DNA from: DATFJZ01 sp046482845
GTDB taxonomy: Bacteria > Desulfobacterota > Desulfobacteria > Desulfobacterales > Desulfobacteraceae
Assembly (NCBI GenBank): GCA_046482845.1
Contig: JAWOEJ010000003.1
Span: forward strand, 1-32,974
Reading direction: 5' to 3'
Length of the DNA stretch: 32,974 nucleotides
Shown here: piece by piece, positions 1 to 8,022 of the stretch
How positions within the stretch are numbered: the stretch's first letter is position 1
Layout of the letters: each line of letters starts with the position of its first letter
Notes under the pieces: model-generated
Database searches by the model: none
The model's input: the letters and a program-made list of their open reading frames with translations, nothing else
What the model was told of the DNA's origin: nothing
Program-made: the position numbers and the translations under genes

Positions 1-621
1 TGGCGGCGGCAGGAACACCGGCGGGAATGTTGGAGCCGATGATCCGGTTGTCCATCATGGCCTGGGCACTTGGGGTATAGCCTAAATATTCCAGAACCAT
101 GTCTTTTTCAGGATCAATACCAAGGGCCTTGAGGATGGTTCTGCCGGACCCTTCAGTGCCGGAGCCCCGTTTACCGATGGAGAATTTTTCACCCTGGATA
201 TGGCCCAGATCCGAGATCGTGCCGGTTTTGACAGCTTTTTTAATCAGGGAAAAATGTTCCAATTTTCCCACAGCATGGTGATGGATCTGAAATCCTTTAC
301 CGGTTTCCCCTTGTAGGGTCCCATGCCCTGATAGGCGTTCAGTCCGAACAGGGACTGGAGGATGGCCATCTGGGCTTCCTTGTTTTTGAGCATCTGGACA
401 TTTTCCCCGGAACCGGCAGAGTTGATGGCAGTTACAGTGATACCGTGTTTTTTAGCGAGTTTGATGCTGGACAGGGTGCCGATGGCAACGCCCACGGGAT
501 AATAGGTTCCCCCGGTGGTGGCTGTGGTCAGGATCAAACTTTCCCCGGCCTGTGATAATGCTGGATTAAAACAAAAACACACAGCCGCTGTGATACAGGT
601 GACGAGCACTTTCTTGAACAT
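1..621 (-). pseudogene. TAXI-family TRAP transporter binding protein, frameshifted and cut by window edge
   Basis: Periplasmic substrate-binding subunit of a TAXI-type TRAP transporter, which feeds small carboxylates to membrane subunits not in this window. Residues 1-26 form a signal peptide (KK, hydrophobic core, then LSQAGE), followed by the TAXI-typical TTATTGGTYYPVG and INSAGSGENVQMLKNKEAQM. Around 258-263 the frame breaks: the first frame reads LWENWNIFP-stop at 244, while the next frame continues seamlessly as EHFSLIKKAVKTG, then FSIGKRGSGTEGSGRTILKA to the window edge. The family normally reads LWENxEHF, so one base appears lost. An AAAGGAGG-like site precedes the ATG at 621. It could be a real mutation or a sequencing error. 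The C-terminus lies outside the window. It is divergent from the LarA-like gene. Confidence 0.85.
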
Positions 622-693
622 CTCAACCTCCTTTTAAACCTTAATATAATGTTTTTATCGCACCTTTGGGACTTTACACCCAGAGATGCGTGT

Positions 694-730
694 GGTATAC
701 CGCACATAAATAGTCAGATGTCAGACATCT
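694..730. promoter_or_regulatory. Two operator-like palindromes in the divergent intergenic region
   Basis: GGTATACC at 694-701 is a perfect 8-bp palindrome inside TGTGGTATACCGCACA, and AGATGTCAGACATCT at 716-730 is a perfect 7+1+7 palindrome. Both lie between the TAXI gene and the LarA-like gene. GGTATACC cores are known in operators of FCD-type GntR regulators, which often control organic-acid uptake and catabolism. The assignment to that family is inference; no regulator gene is visible here. Confidence 0.4.
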
Positions 731-812
731 ATTCTTTAATAGATGACAGCAGGTATTGTCAACATATTTTTTAACTGCTGGTTTTTTTTTAACTGCTGTT
801 GAGAAGGATCAT

Positions 813-2096
813 ATGCGCTATCCAGATTATATTGAGGCTCCATTTCCTTTTCCCCCCTTTTCCCGGGTCGAAATGCGCTACCCTGGAACGGCCCTGGCCG
901 ATCCGGTAAAGGAACTTGAAAGCCAGTTGGTCCGTGCGCTTGACCGGGCAGATGTCAGGGCCGGTCAGCAGGTGGCCGTTGGCGTGGGCAGCCGGGGCAT
1001 TGCCAATATCTCATCATTTGTGGCCGCCATCTGCCAGTGCATCAGGGATAAAGGGGCTGAGCCTTTTATCATTCCAGCCATGGGGAGCCACGGCAGCGCG
1101 ACCTCACAAGGTCAGGCCCAGGTCCTTGAACACCTTGGCGTTACGGCAGATTCATGCGGGGCTCCGGTTTGTCCGGACATGGCTGCCACCCGGATCGGCA
1201 CGGCCCTGGATGGGGAGCCGGTTTATTTCAGTACCCAGGCCCTGAAGGCGGACCACACTGTTTTTATCAACCGGATCAAGCCCCACACCAAGTTCAAGGG
1301 GCCCATGGAAAGCGGGCTGTACAAAATGATGGTGGTTGGCCTGGGCAGGCATAAAGGGGCTCTGGTCTTTCACAACATGGCGCTGAAATACGGATTTTAC
1401 ACCCTGCTTAAAGCCATGGGGGATGTGATCATTGAAAAATCCAATGTCAGTATTGCCGTGGGCGTGGTGGAAGACAGCCTGGACAGGACCATGGCTGTAT
1501 CGGTTATACCGGCGCAGGAGATTTTTGACCGGGAACCGGGTCTTCTTGAAACGGCCAAAGCCAATTTTCCCAGACTGCCTTACAGGGACCTGGATGTGCT
1601 GGTCATCCGAAAAGTGGGAAAGGAGATCAGCGGATCAGGCATGGACCCCAACGTCACCGGCCGAACCTTTGATTTTATGGAAGACGATTTTTCTCAAAGC
1701 CTGAGTGTAAAACGGGTCGTGGTTCTTAATTTGTCCCCTAAAACCGCAGGCAACGGCATCGGCATTGGAAATGCCGACATTATTACGGAAAAAGTATTCC
1801 AGGGTCTGGACTACGAGGCCACCCTCATGAATGCCCTGACCGCTGTTTCCCTGCGAAAGGCATTTATACCGGTGCGGCTGCCCACTGAAGAAAAGGCCAT
1901 CCAGGCGGCCTGTCAGACCATCGGTCCCATAACCCCGCAAGACCTCAGGATCGTAATCATTGAGGATACTCTTCACGCCACCCGGTTCTGGGCCAGCCAT
2001 GCACTGGCTGATCAGACCCGAAAAATTCAAGGTGCCAGGGTGCTTGAGGACATCCGGCTTAGATTTGATTTTAGGGGAGATCTGATATTTGATTAA
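813..2096 (+). CDS. LarA-family (lactate racemase-like, Lar_N) nickel-pincer enzyme homolog
   Basis: 427-residue member of the LarA superfamily, whose characterised members racemise or epimerise 2-hydroxyacids using a nickel-pincer nucleotide bound to a lysine. Visible motifs are IPAMGSHGSAT (His93), NRIKPHTKFKG (His158), LYKMMVVGLGRHKG (Lys171, His180), the probable counterparts of the LarA His108, His174, Lys184 and His200. It is a divergent branch: the His-Lys spacing is 13 rather than 10 residues, so the substrate is not predictable. The ATG at 813 follows GAGAAGG at 801-807; an in-frame TTG at 756 lacks a comparable site and would add a low-quality stretch. Neighbours are a TAXI binding protein and a TauE/SafE permease, suggesting import, stereochemical conversion and export of a small organic anion (inference). 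No larB/C/E genes are visible in the window. Confidence 0.8.
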   Translation: MRYPDYIEAPFPFPPFSRVEMRYPGTALADPVKELESQLVRALDRADVRAGQQVAVGVGSRGIANISSFVAAICQCIRDKGAEPFIIPAMGSHGSATSQGQAQVLEHLGVTADSCGAPVCPDMAATRIGTALDGEPVYFSTQALKADHTVFINRIKPHTKFKGPMESGLYKMMVVGLGRHKGALVFHNMALKYGFYTLLKAMGDVIIEKSNVSIAVGVVEDSLDRTMAVSVIPAQEIFDREPGLLETAKANFPRLPYRDLDVLVIRKVGKEISGSGMDPNVTGRTFDFMEDDFSQSLSVKRVVVLNLSPKTAGNGIGIGNADIITEKVFQGLDYEATLMNALTAVSLRKAFIPVRLPTEEKAIQAACQTIGPITPQDLRIVIIEDTLHATRFWASHALADQTRKIQGARVLEDIRLRFDFRGDLIFD

Positions 2097-2112
2097 GATG
2101 AGCTTTACTTTT

Positions 2113-2187
2113 ACTTGGTTATCAATTTTTTATGGAAGGGTCGAGCGCCACCCTCAGCGGTATTCAAGAAACTTGATGATCGAGTTT
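2113..2187. repeat. Short copy of the ACTCG..ATCAAG palindromic element
   Basis: About 75 bp with inverted ends: ACTTGGTTATCAATTTTTTA on the left and AACTTGATGATCGAGT on the right. The middle reads GGGTCGAGCGCCACCCTCAG. It matches the 7932-8004 element and the outer arms of the 250-bp copies at 13173 and 29125. It sits directly upstream of the permease ribosome binding site and contributes a spurious open frame ahead of the real permease start. Confidence 0.8.
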
Positions 2188-2198
2188 TAGGAGAATCT

Positions 2199-2972
2199 AT
2201 GATGTTTCACAGTATTGACCCTGCACTCTGGTGGCAGCTGCCGATTCTGTTTCTGGCTGGAATTGCTGCCGGCCTTCTCAATGTCCTTGCCGGCGGCGGG
2301 TCCCTTCTGACCCTGCCGCTGCTGATCTTCATGGGGCTGCCCAGCAGCATTGCCAATGGCACCAACCGGGTAGCGATTTTTTTCCAGAGTCTTTTTGCCA
2401 TCCGCGGCTTTCGCAGCCGTGGTTATTTTCCCCTTGAGCTGACCCTGCTGTGCACGCCACCTGCACTTTTCGGCAGCTGGCTCGGTGCCGGTATTGCCAT
2501 CAATATGGACGATCTTTTATTCAAACAGATACTGGGTATCATTATGATCGGTGTATTGATATTCACCATAATTGATCCCATGAAACGGGTGTCCCAGGGG
2601 AAGGTTCATTATGGAACAGGGCGTAAACTGGTGCTTTTTGTCTCCTTCTTCTTTGTGGGTGTTTATGGCGGTTTTGTTCAGGCCGGAGTCGGGTTTATCA
2701 TTATCAGCGCGCTGCTGGTCCATGGCCTTGACCTGGTACGCATTAATGCAGTGAAAGTCTTTGTGATTTTTTTTTACACGGCTGTTGCCCTGGGGGTCTT
2801 TGTTTATCACGATCAGATTAATTACATCCTGGGAATCGGTCTTGCCGCGGGTAATTCCATCGGGGGCATGCTGGCCCCAAAGATTGCAGTGGCAAAGGGC
2901 CATGACTGGATTAAGAAGGTTGTCAACGGGGCTGTACTTGTTTTTGCCATAAAACTGCTCTTTTTCTCCTGA
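2199..2972 (+). CDS. TauE/SafE (TSUP, DUF81) family membrane permease
   Basis: 257-residue integral membrane protein of the TauE/SafE family, whose members move sulfite, sulfonates or other organic anions across the inner membrane. The N-terminal LFLAGIAAGLLNVLAGGGSL motif (GxxAGxxxxxxGxGGG-like) is diagnostic, and the family's second repeat begins near FFVGVYGGFVQAGVGFIII. About eight hydrophobic segments are seen. The start is the first of two tandem ATGs at 2199 and 2202, preceded by TTAGGAGAA; the frame upstream is translated repeat sequence. It lies 102 bp after the LarA-like gene on the same strand, so the two may be cotranscribed through the repeat. The substrate is unknown. Confidence 0.85.
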   Translation: MMFHSIDPALWWQLPILFLAGIAAGLLNVLAGGGSLLTLPLLIFMGLPSSIANGTNRVAIFFQSLFAIRGFRSRGYFPLELTLLCTPPALFGSWLGAGIAINMDDLLFKQILGIIMIGVLIFTIIDPMKRVSQGKVHYGTGRKLVLFVSFFFVGVYGGFVQAGVGFIIISALLVHGLDLVRINAVKVFVIFFYTAVALGVFVYHDQINYILGIGLAAGNSIGGMLAPKIAVAKGHDWIKKVVNGAVLVFAIKLLFFS

Positions 2973-3069
2973 GGAACACCTGCCGGGAATACTATATCAG
3001 GGACTGAATCTCTTTCATCCACAAACGAACTCGCCACCCCTTGCTACCCCGTTGTCTGCTGTAATCAGC

Positions 3070-3159
3070 AACCGGGTGCGCCGGGAGATGCTCAAGGCCG
3101 TCTCCCTCCCCGTGGGCAATGCTCCCCTGTACCAGGCCTTCAAAGATACCGGCTGGTAA
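3070..3159 (+). pseudogene. Possible C-terminal remnant of an unidentified gene
   Basis: The 3070-3159 frame encodes a helix-like tail, NRVRREMLKAVSLPVGN then APLYQAFKDTGW, ending at TAA. There is no credible start or ribosome binding site, and the upstream frame is Pro/Thr-rich with no recognisable domain. It may be the stub of a lost gene. The rest of 2973-3185 holds an imperfect hairpin (GTTG-CTG against CAG-CAAC near 3051-3073) and nothing else recognised. I cannot name the family. Confidence 0.25.
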
Positions 3160-3185
3160 TGATAAGAGTCAAGATCCGAATTTGT

Positions 3186-4898
3186 CTACATTTCCCATAT
3201 ATGTTCCCCGATTTCCTTGTGAGTAGCAAATTCCTGGGTCTCATTTCCTCTCTTGAGTAAAATTACGTTATTAGAGATTTCTATCGTTATTTTTTCATCC
3301 GGTGTTCTCTGTCTTAGAATATTTGCCAATAACAGGGCCTTCTCAATACCGTCACCTTTCCAGAAATTCCATATCTCATCGGGTTGAGCAAGTCTGCCAG
3401 GGTCATCATATATTGATTCATCAGGCATTTCATGGATCTGGACAATGACCTCCTCGATTTCTAATGGCCTGCAGGCTTCAATGGAAACGGGATTTCGCTC
3501 CATTGCGGCAAAAATGAAAGGTTTATGCTCTGTTCGGTTCAGGTCACGGTAGGCATAGAACGCCATATCCGCCATTGCATTCTCTTCGCGTATATCTTCA
3601 AGTCGTTCAATGATCTCTTCCCGATTCATATCCAGATGAATACCAAGGGGCGCCTGACCTGATATAAACGTTTTATCTTCCGGGTCAGGGAGCCTCGGAT
3701 CCGTATTTGCAAATGCGATCAGGCTTGCAATATAAATTTGAGAGTCCTTACAATCCGGTGGGAATAATTTTTTAAAATCCGCAATCTCCTCGGATTCCAT
3801 TGAATCCATGCGGTGCTGCATGACAAAATCTTCAAGCCTATTAAGTTCCATACGTCCGGGGATTGGAGCAGGCTGAAATTCCTCTTCCGCTATTTCTCCC
3901 ATCAGCTTCTCTCTGGTGTTATCGTTAATTCTGTAGGGGCTGCCATGCTCATAAGCAAAAACCCTTTCAATGCGGATATAGCGATCCACGTTACGAAGCG
4001 GCCATTTTATCTGAAAACACTTCTGAAAATCACGGTCATGTCTTAAAAAATTACTAAATATGCTGCTGTCTATCTCTGCTTTAAGAAAACTTCTCAACTG
4101 GCTGGAAAAATGCGCATAAACGTCTGGATTGATAGTTGCCTCTTGATATGTTGTATGTATGATACCGGTTTCATGCCCCACAATAGTAACTCGCTCGTTT
4201 TCAAGAGCCCTGCGGGCCTGAGCCGAGAGGGCCGTACCATTATACCACATGTTTTTTGTAACCAGTCTGCGGTTGTTTGTTAGAACGCCATCTTCGACAT
4301 CTATAAAGTTTTGGGCATGGAGAGGGGTCCCCATCAGGTAGATATCTTTTAAAGGAATACGTCCGATAATGAAAAGGGCTGCGGCATAGAGTGCGGCCAG
4401 AGAAACACATTCTCCCGCGCCGGTCGTATAGGCTTCCTTATATTGAAAAGCATCCATGGCCTCAACCGTCTCTGTTTTCCAGTAAGGGATTACATTTACA
4501 TCAAATTTATCCAGACCAAAGTGGGTGCGTATATCTATATCAAAATAATACTTATCCCCCCCATAACCAAAGAGCGCATTTGATTGTGCAAGTGTGTCTT
4601 CATTGATAAAATTTTTAAATCGGGCCAGCTCCTTTTCTTTTTCAGTCAACCCCCACGTATGCAGGTCCAGATTAAAAACATAATGGTCCATAATATATTG
4701 CTTCAGTCGCTGGATTCTCCGATAGGGTTTCATCCTTTCAAAACCCGCAAACCAGGGATCATTCTGCCAGAGCCAGATGCGTGGTGACATGATATTTGCG
4801 AGAACAAGGCTGTACAATAATTCCGGGAATATGAACAACTCCATATCGGAAAGGGTAATTGCCGATGATTTCCGCTCCAGGTCTTTTATATTATTCAA
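3186..4898 (-). CDS. Large protein with transglutaminase-like (Cys-His) core, function unknown
   Basis: 570 residues from the TTG at 4898, chosen because AAAAGGAGAA sits just upstream; a frame extension to a TTG at 4922 would overlap that site. No signal peptide or clear membrane span is seen. Residues about 160-202 carry TTGAGECVSLAALYAAALF (Cys164) and LMGTPLHAQNFIDVEDG (His194, Asp200), the Cys-His-Asp layout of transglutaminase-like/papain-fold domains. The family includes proteases, amidases and inactive binding domains, so activity is not assured. The N-terminal third is aromatic-rich (IWLWQNDPWFAGF) and the C-terminal 300 residues are acidic with no recognised domain. It stands alone between the permease region and a MITE-like element. 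Confidence 0.6.
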   Translation of the reverse strand: MNNIKDLERKSSAITLSDMELFIFPELLYSLVLANIMSPRIWLWQNDPWFAGFERMKPYRRIQRLKQYIMDHYVFNLDLHTWGLTEKEKELARFKNFINEDTLAQSNALFGYGGDKYYFDIDIRTHFGLDKFDVNVIPYWKTETVEAMDAFQYKEAYTTGAGECVSLAALYAAALFIIGRIPLKDIYLMGTPLHAQNFIDVEDGVLTNNRRLVTKNMWYNGTALSAQARRALENERVTIVGHETGIIHTTYQEATINPDVYAHFSSQLRSFLKAEIDSSIFSNFLRHDRDFQKCFQIKWPLRNVDRYIRIERVFAYEHGSPYRINDNTREKLMGEIAEEEFQPAPIPGRMELNRLEDFVMQHRMDSMESEEIADFKKLFPPDCKDSQIYIASLIAFANTDPRLPDPEDKTFISGQAPLGIHLDMNREEIIERLEDIREENAMADMAFYAYRDLNRTEHKPFIFAAMERNPVSIEACRPLEIEEVIVQIHEMPDESIYDDPGRLAQPDEIWNFWKGDGIEKALLLANILRQRTPDEKITIEISNNVILLKRGNETQEFATHKEIGEHIWEM

Positions 4899-4952
4899 TA
4901 TTTCTTCTCCTTTTGGTGCCAACCAAGATCAATTAGATCCGAAAGCTTTTGT

Positions 4953-5116
4953 TTAGGGATCTGGAAGAAAATAATCCACGTATATTGCGCAGAATTTTTG
5001 TTCGTCTTCAAGGCGCGGTAATGGGGGGCATATTGAAATATGTCCCATTGGCGCAACGCAGGAGACGGGCAAAAAGACAAGCAAGATGCTTGGATTATTT
5101 TTTGGAAGATCCCTTA
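4953..5116. repeat. MITE-like element A (about 164 bp)
   Basis: The left end TTAGGGATCTGGAAGAAAAT and the right end, read in reverse complement, TAAGGGATCTTCCAAAAAAT form imperfect terminal inverted repeats of about 26 bp extending into TAATCCA. Nested inside are TTGTTCGTCTTC / GACGGGCAAAAAG arms and a central hairpin around GGCATATTGAAATATGTCCC. It has no coding potential. The core CAAGGCGC-hairpin-GCAACGCAGGAGA resembles that of element B at 12898-13056. It lies upstream of the transglutaminase-like gene. Confidence 0.7.
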
Positions 5117-5297
5117 GCATTCATGGAAATTTCATTTTATGTATCTTTGAGCATTAATGTTCGCTTCAGTGGGATACATCCTTTTGAGAGTCGACCTTTA
5201 CACCCCAAACCCTCAATTCACTGTATTATACTAATACCATTTTTTCAGTACCAAACTCAAGAAAGTTTTTTTCTCTGCTAAAGCAGCAGTCGCGTTA

Positions 5298-5355
5298 TTG
5301 ATTAATATTTTGGAAGGGTGTTACAATATTTGCAAATTAACAACCGGGTTGTTAA
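5298..5355 (+). promoter_or_regulatory. Sigma70-like promoter with 19-bp operator-like palindrome
   Basis: TTGATT (5298-5303), an 18-bp spacer and TACAAT (5322-5327) fit a sigma70-type promoter for the metallophosphoesterase at 5410. The perfect palindrome TTAACAACCGGGTTGTTAA occupies 5337-5355, just past the predicted start point near 5334, where a bound repressor would block initiation. The binding protein is unknown. The stretch 5117-5297 holds nothing else I recognise. Confidence 0.5.
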
Positions 5356-5409
5356 GATTGATGCATAATCAAATCATTATTAACGGTTTAAAGCAAACAG
5401 GGGAGCAAT

Positions 5410-6150
5410 ATGAGAATAGCTGTTATTTCAGATATTCATGGTAATCTTGAAGCATTTACAACCGCTTTAAAAGATATTGATTTACAGGCTGTAGATAAAA
5501 TCATTTCTCTGGGGGATAATATTGGATATGGTGCAGATTCCGAGGCTGTTATTCAGCAAATGATCGCATACAGGGTTTTATCAATTCTGGGTAATCATGA
5601 ACTTGCCTGTGTAAATAAAAAAGTGTACAAGTGGTATCTCGGGGATGTGAAAAAATCCCTGGATTACACCCTGTCCAAATTGTCATCATCCTCAATTAAC
5701 TATTTAAAGGGGTTGAGTATTAATCTTTCTCAGTACCAGGCTTTTTTTGTCCATGGGTTCTGGCCGGATTCTGTTCGACATTACCTTCACCAGATTCCCG
5801 ACGCTCAATTGCTCAATGTGCTCAGACAGCTAAAAGAATCAATTTGTTTTTTAGGGCATACCCACAGGTTAAGCCTTGTTTTCTCTGAACATGGCCAGGT
5901 TCAGATCCACCCATTGAATCCAGGCCTGGTTCAGCTTAAAAAGGATAAAAAGTATATGGTTAATGCCGGCAGTGTAGGCCAGCCGCGTGACAATGACCCA
6001 AGGGCTAAATATGTGATCTGGGATACAGATAAACATTGCCTGGACATTCGATACCTGGACTATGACAATCAAACAGCAGCCAGAAAAATAATAGAGGCAA
6101 ACCTGCCTTTACGATATGCTGAGGTGCTGGACCCAGATATAAAGGTATAA
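5410..6150 (+). CDS. Metallophosphoesterase (calcineurin-like, Metallophos_2)
   Basis: 246-residue cytosolic enzyme of the calcineurin-like two-metal phosphoesterase superfamily. All metal-binding motifs are visible: ISDIHGN (Asp8, His10), LGDNIGYG (Asp36), GNHE (Asn62, His63), FVHG (His115) and GHTH (149-152), with NAGSVGQPRDNDP near the end as in YfcE/MJ0936-type phosphodiesterases. The substrate could be a phosphoprotein or a nucleotide. The ATG follows AGGGGAGCAAT. It converges on the kinase gene, whose stop lies 13 bp beyond this one; opposing kinase and phosphatase roles are possible but not shown. Confidence 0.9.
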   Translation: MRIAVISDIHGNLEAFTTALKDIDLQAVDKIISLGDNIGYGADSEAVIQQMIAYRVLSILGNHELACVNKKVYKWYLGDVKKSLDYTLSKLSSSSINYLKGLSINLSQYQAFFVHGFWPDSVRHYLHQIPDAQLLNVLRQLKESICFLGHTHRLSLVFSEHGQVQIHPLNPGLVQLKKDKKYMVNAGSVGQPRDNDPRAKYVIWDTDKHCLDIRYLDYDNQTAARKIIEANLPLRYAEVLDPDIKV

Positions 6151-6163
6151 GAATACGTCCCGT

Positions 6164-7570
6164 CTATTTTACCGAACAAACCCCTTTTACATAATTATTA
6201 TCGAAAAAATCATTGCAGGTCACAAATCCCATCTCAACATCAATGCTCCAGGCAGATTTTTTTGAACGGGTATCACTGCTCCAGAGCCACTTTTGATCGG
6301 CTGAGAACATAGGTTCCAGGCAAAAATAGTCAATAGATAAAGGCGCTAACAATGACAGCAATTCATTGATGGTTGGTAATCGCCAGCTTTGATATCTACC
6401 CGTTTTTGATTCAGAAAGTATCTGGATATATTTCTGTGTCTGGTGCCATGTTAAAGGATACCTGGAACCAGATTGCTGCCAGATCAAATTGGTTTCCTGG
6501 TCAATAATCACCTCATTGTTTATTTTTTGAAATCTGTTTTCAACAAAGACCTCAGGCTGATTAAGATCATCCAGATTAAAAACATTCCTTGCATGTTTTG
6601 CAAGTATCCTGGATGGTTCAGACCTGATGGGCAGGTCTGGTTTGACTCGAAAAGCGGCATTGTTTTCCGGATCAACATCTTCCGGAGCAAAGCACTGCTT
6701 TTGTCTGGCATCTTTATATGACTCAGAAAGCAGGTTTAATTCTTCTGACATTTCAGCTGCTGTCTGGAATCGGTCATCTGGATGAACAGCAATGGCTTTG
6801 GAAATGAACTGGTCACATTCCTGATCTAACAGCGGATTTAATTCACTGGGCAGGGCAGGGGGGGTGCCAGGCAGATGACCTGTTACCATGCGGTACAGGA
6901 TCACCCCTGCAGAATAAAGATCAGCCCTATGATCAACTGTTTCAGGAGAATCAATCTGTTCAGGTGCACTGTAAAAAGGTGTTCCAATGTCCAGTTTTCC
7001 TGCATTAAAAGATTGTTTTTCTCCCCTTCGTTTGGAAAGACCAAAATCAACAATTTTCACAGTTCCCATATCCGAGAGCATGATATTAAAGGGTTTGATA
7101 TCCCGGTGAATGATATCTGCCTCATGAAGACAGCAAAGCCCTTCAAGAATCTGGGTCAGATAATGGCAGGCCTTTTCAAATGACACTTTTCTGGATAAAC
7201 GGTCTGCCCAATAGGATTCACCTATAAGTTGTCCTATATTCCTGCAATAGTATTCCATCAGGTAAAACAGGTCATTATCAATCTCTTCAAAGCTCCAGAT
7301 GTCTACTACATTTGGGTGCCGGATATTTGCCACCATCTGTGCCTCATGGACAAACTGGTCTTTGAGCTGTGTTAACCCTGCTTTTTTTATCAAGGCTTTG
7401 CCTGGGGCAAACAATTTTAAAGCCGCAGTTTTTTCAAGTATCGGGATTGTGACACGATAAATTTGACCCATGGTTCCACTGCCAAGACGTCCTTTGACCT
7501 GGTATTTACCGATATATTTGCTGTTTTTTTTCTGCACCTGACCTCTCCCCATTTTGATCCCTGCCTGCAT
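6164..7570 (-). CDS. Serine/threonine protein kinase with C-terminal DUF1566 (Lcl) domain
   Basis: 468 residues. An N-terminal Hanks-type kinase spans about 22-285: glycine loop GRLGSGTMGQIY, AALKLF (Lys52), HRDIKPFN (155-162), VDFG (174-177), SAPEQ (201-205) and HRADLYSAGVILYRM. Residues about 345-468 form a DUF1566/Lcl domain (IIDQETNLIWQQ, WRLPTINELLSLL, WLWSSDTRS). No membrane span separates them, so the whole chain is probably cytosolic, unlike PASTA-type kinases. DUF1566 likely recognises a ligand or partner (inference). The ATG at 7570 has no strong ribosome binding site; the second ATG at 7552, or the GTG just after GGAGAGG, are alternatives. The kinase residues look intact and active. 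Confidence 0.85.
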   Translation of the reverse strand: MQAGIKMGRGQVQKKNSKYIGKYQVKGRLGSGTMGQIYRVTIPILEKTAALKLFAPGKALIKKAGLTQLKDQFVHEAQMVANIRHPNVVDIWSFEEIDNDLFYLMEYYCRNIGQLIGESYWADRLSRKVSFEKACHYLTQILEGLCCLHEADIIHRDIKPFNIMLSDMGTVKIVDFGLSKRRGEKQSFNAGKLDIGTPFYSAPEQIDSPETVDHRADLYSAGVILYRMVTGHLPGTPPALPSELNPLLDQECDQFISKAIAVHPDDRFQTAAEMSEELNLLSESYKDARQKQCFAPEDVDPENNAAFRVKPDLPIRSEPSRILAKHARNVFNLDDLNQPEVFVENRFQKINNEVIIDQETNLIWQQSGSRYPLTWHQTQKYIQILSESKTGRYQSWRLPTINELLSLLAPLSIDYFCLEPMFSADQKWLWSSDTRSKKSAWSIDVEMGFVTCNDFFDNNYVKGVCSVK

Positions 7571-7711
7571 CAGCCAGTTCTTTTACTTCATCAGGATACC
7601 TGCATCCAACACATTTTTCAGCAGCCCTGGTACCATCTCGTCTTTTGGAAGCGTTGTGCGCATTCAATGGCTGCTTTATTCAGTTTCCCTGTTTTATCAT
7701 CTGAATATACA

Positions 7712-7840
7712 TCACAAGAATCTATACTTGCAACGATTGATAGCATCAATTTCCTTTTTCCTTTCTGACCAGTACCGCAATGTTGACCGGGCAACGCCGT
7801 TCTTTAGCCTTTTTTTGTTTCCACGTGGATACCTTGAGGT
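7712..7840 (-). pseudogene. Possible transposase/HTH remnant
   Basis: A stop-bounded frame upstream of the kinase reads NKKRLKNGVARSTLRYW followed by SERKKEIDAINRCKYRFL. GVARSTLRYW resembles the recognition helix at the start of transposase helix-turn-helix domains. There is no start codon with a ribosome binding site and no catalytic part. I regard it as a decayed fragment at best. The rest of 7571-7931 holds no gene I can support. Confidence 0.25.
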
Positions 7841-7843
7841 ATT

Positions 7844-7871
7844 AAATACCAATTTTTAAATATTGGTATTT
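7844..7871. repeat. AT-rich perfect hairpin
   Basis: AAATACCAAT (7844-7853) pairs perfectly with ATTGGTATTT (7862-7871) across an 8-nt loop, and the overlapping GGTATTAAATACC at 7838-7850 forms a competing inverted repeat. No U-run follows, so it is not a normal terminator. It could be an operator or a transposon end. Confidence 0.4.
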
Positions 7872-7931
7872 ACAATTTTTCTTTTTGTTGTTAAATTATG
7901 GATACAACTAATTTGAAATGAAAAACCTGAT

Positions 7932-8004
7932 ACTCGATTATCAAGTTTTTTGAATACCGCTGGGGGCGGCGCTCGGCCCTCCCATAAAAACTTGATAACC
8001 GAGT
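7932..8004. repeat. Short copy of the ACTCG..ATCAAG palindromic element
   Basis: 73 bp with nearly perfect inverted ends: ACTCGATTATCAAGTTTTTT on the left and AAAAACTTGATAACCGAGT on the right. The GC-rich middle is CCGCTGGGGGCGGCGCTCGG. It ends 18 bp before the Fic ATG. It is the same family as 2113-2187, in the opposite orientation. Confidence 0.85.
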
Positions 8005-8022
8005 GATAGGATTCTATTGGTC

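Noticed and set aside
756..812. Longer N-terminus of the LarA-like protein from a TTG
   Set aside because: No ribosome binding site is found upstream of the TTG, the added residues look like translated leader, and GAGAAGG precedes the ATG at 813.
2115..2198. Longer N-terminus of the permease
   Set aside because: It is translated palindromic repeat; the tandem ATGs at 2199 follow TTAGGAGAA and start the family's typical N-terminus.
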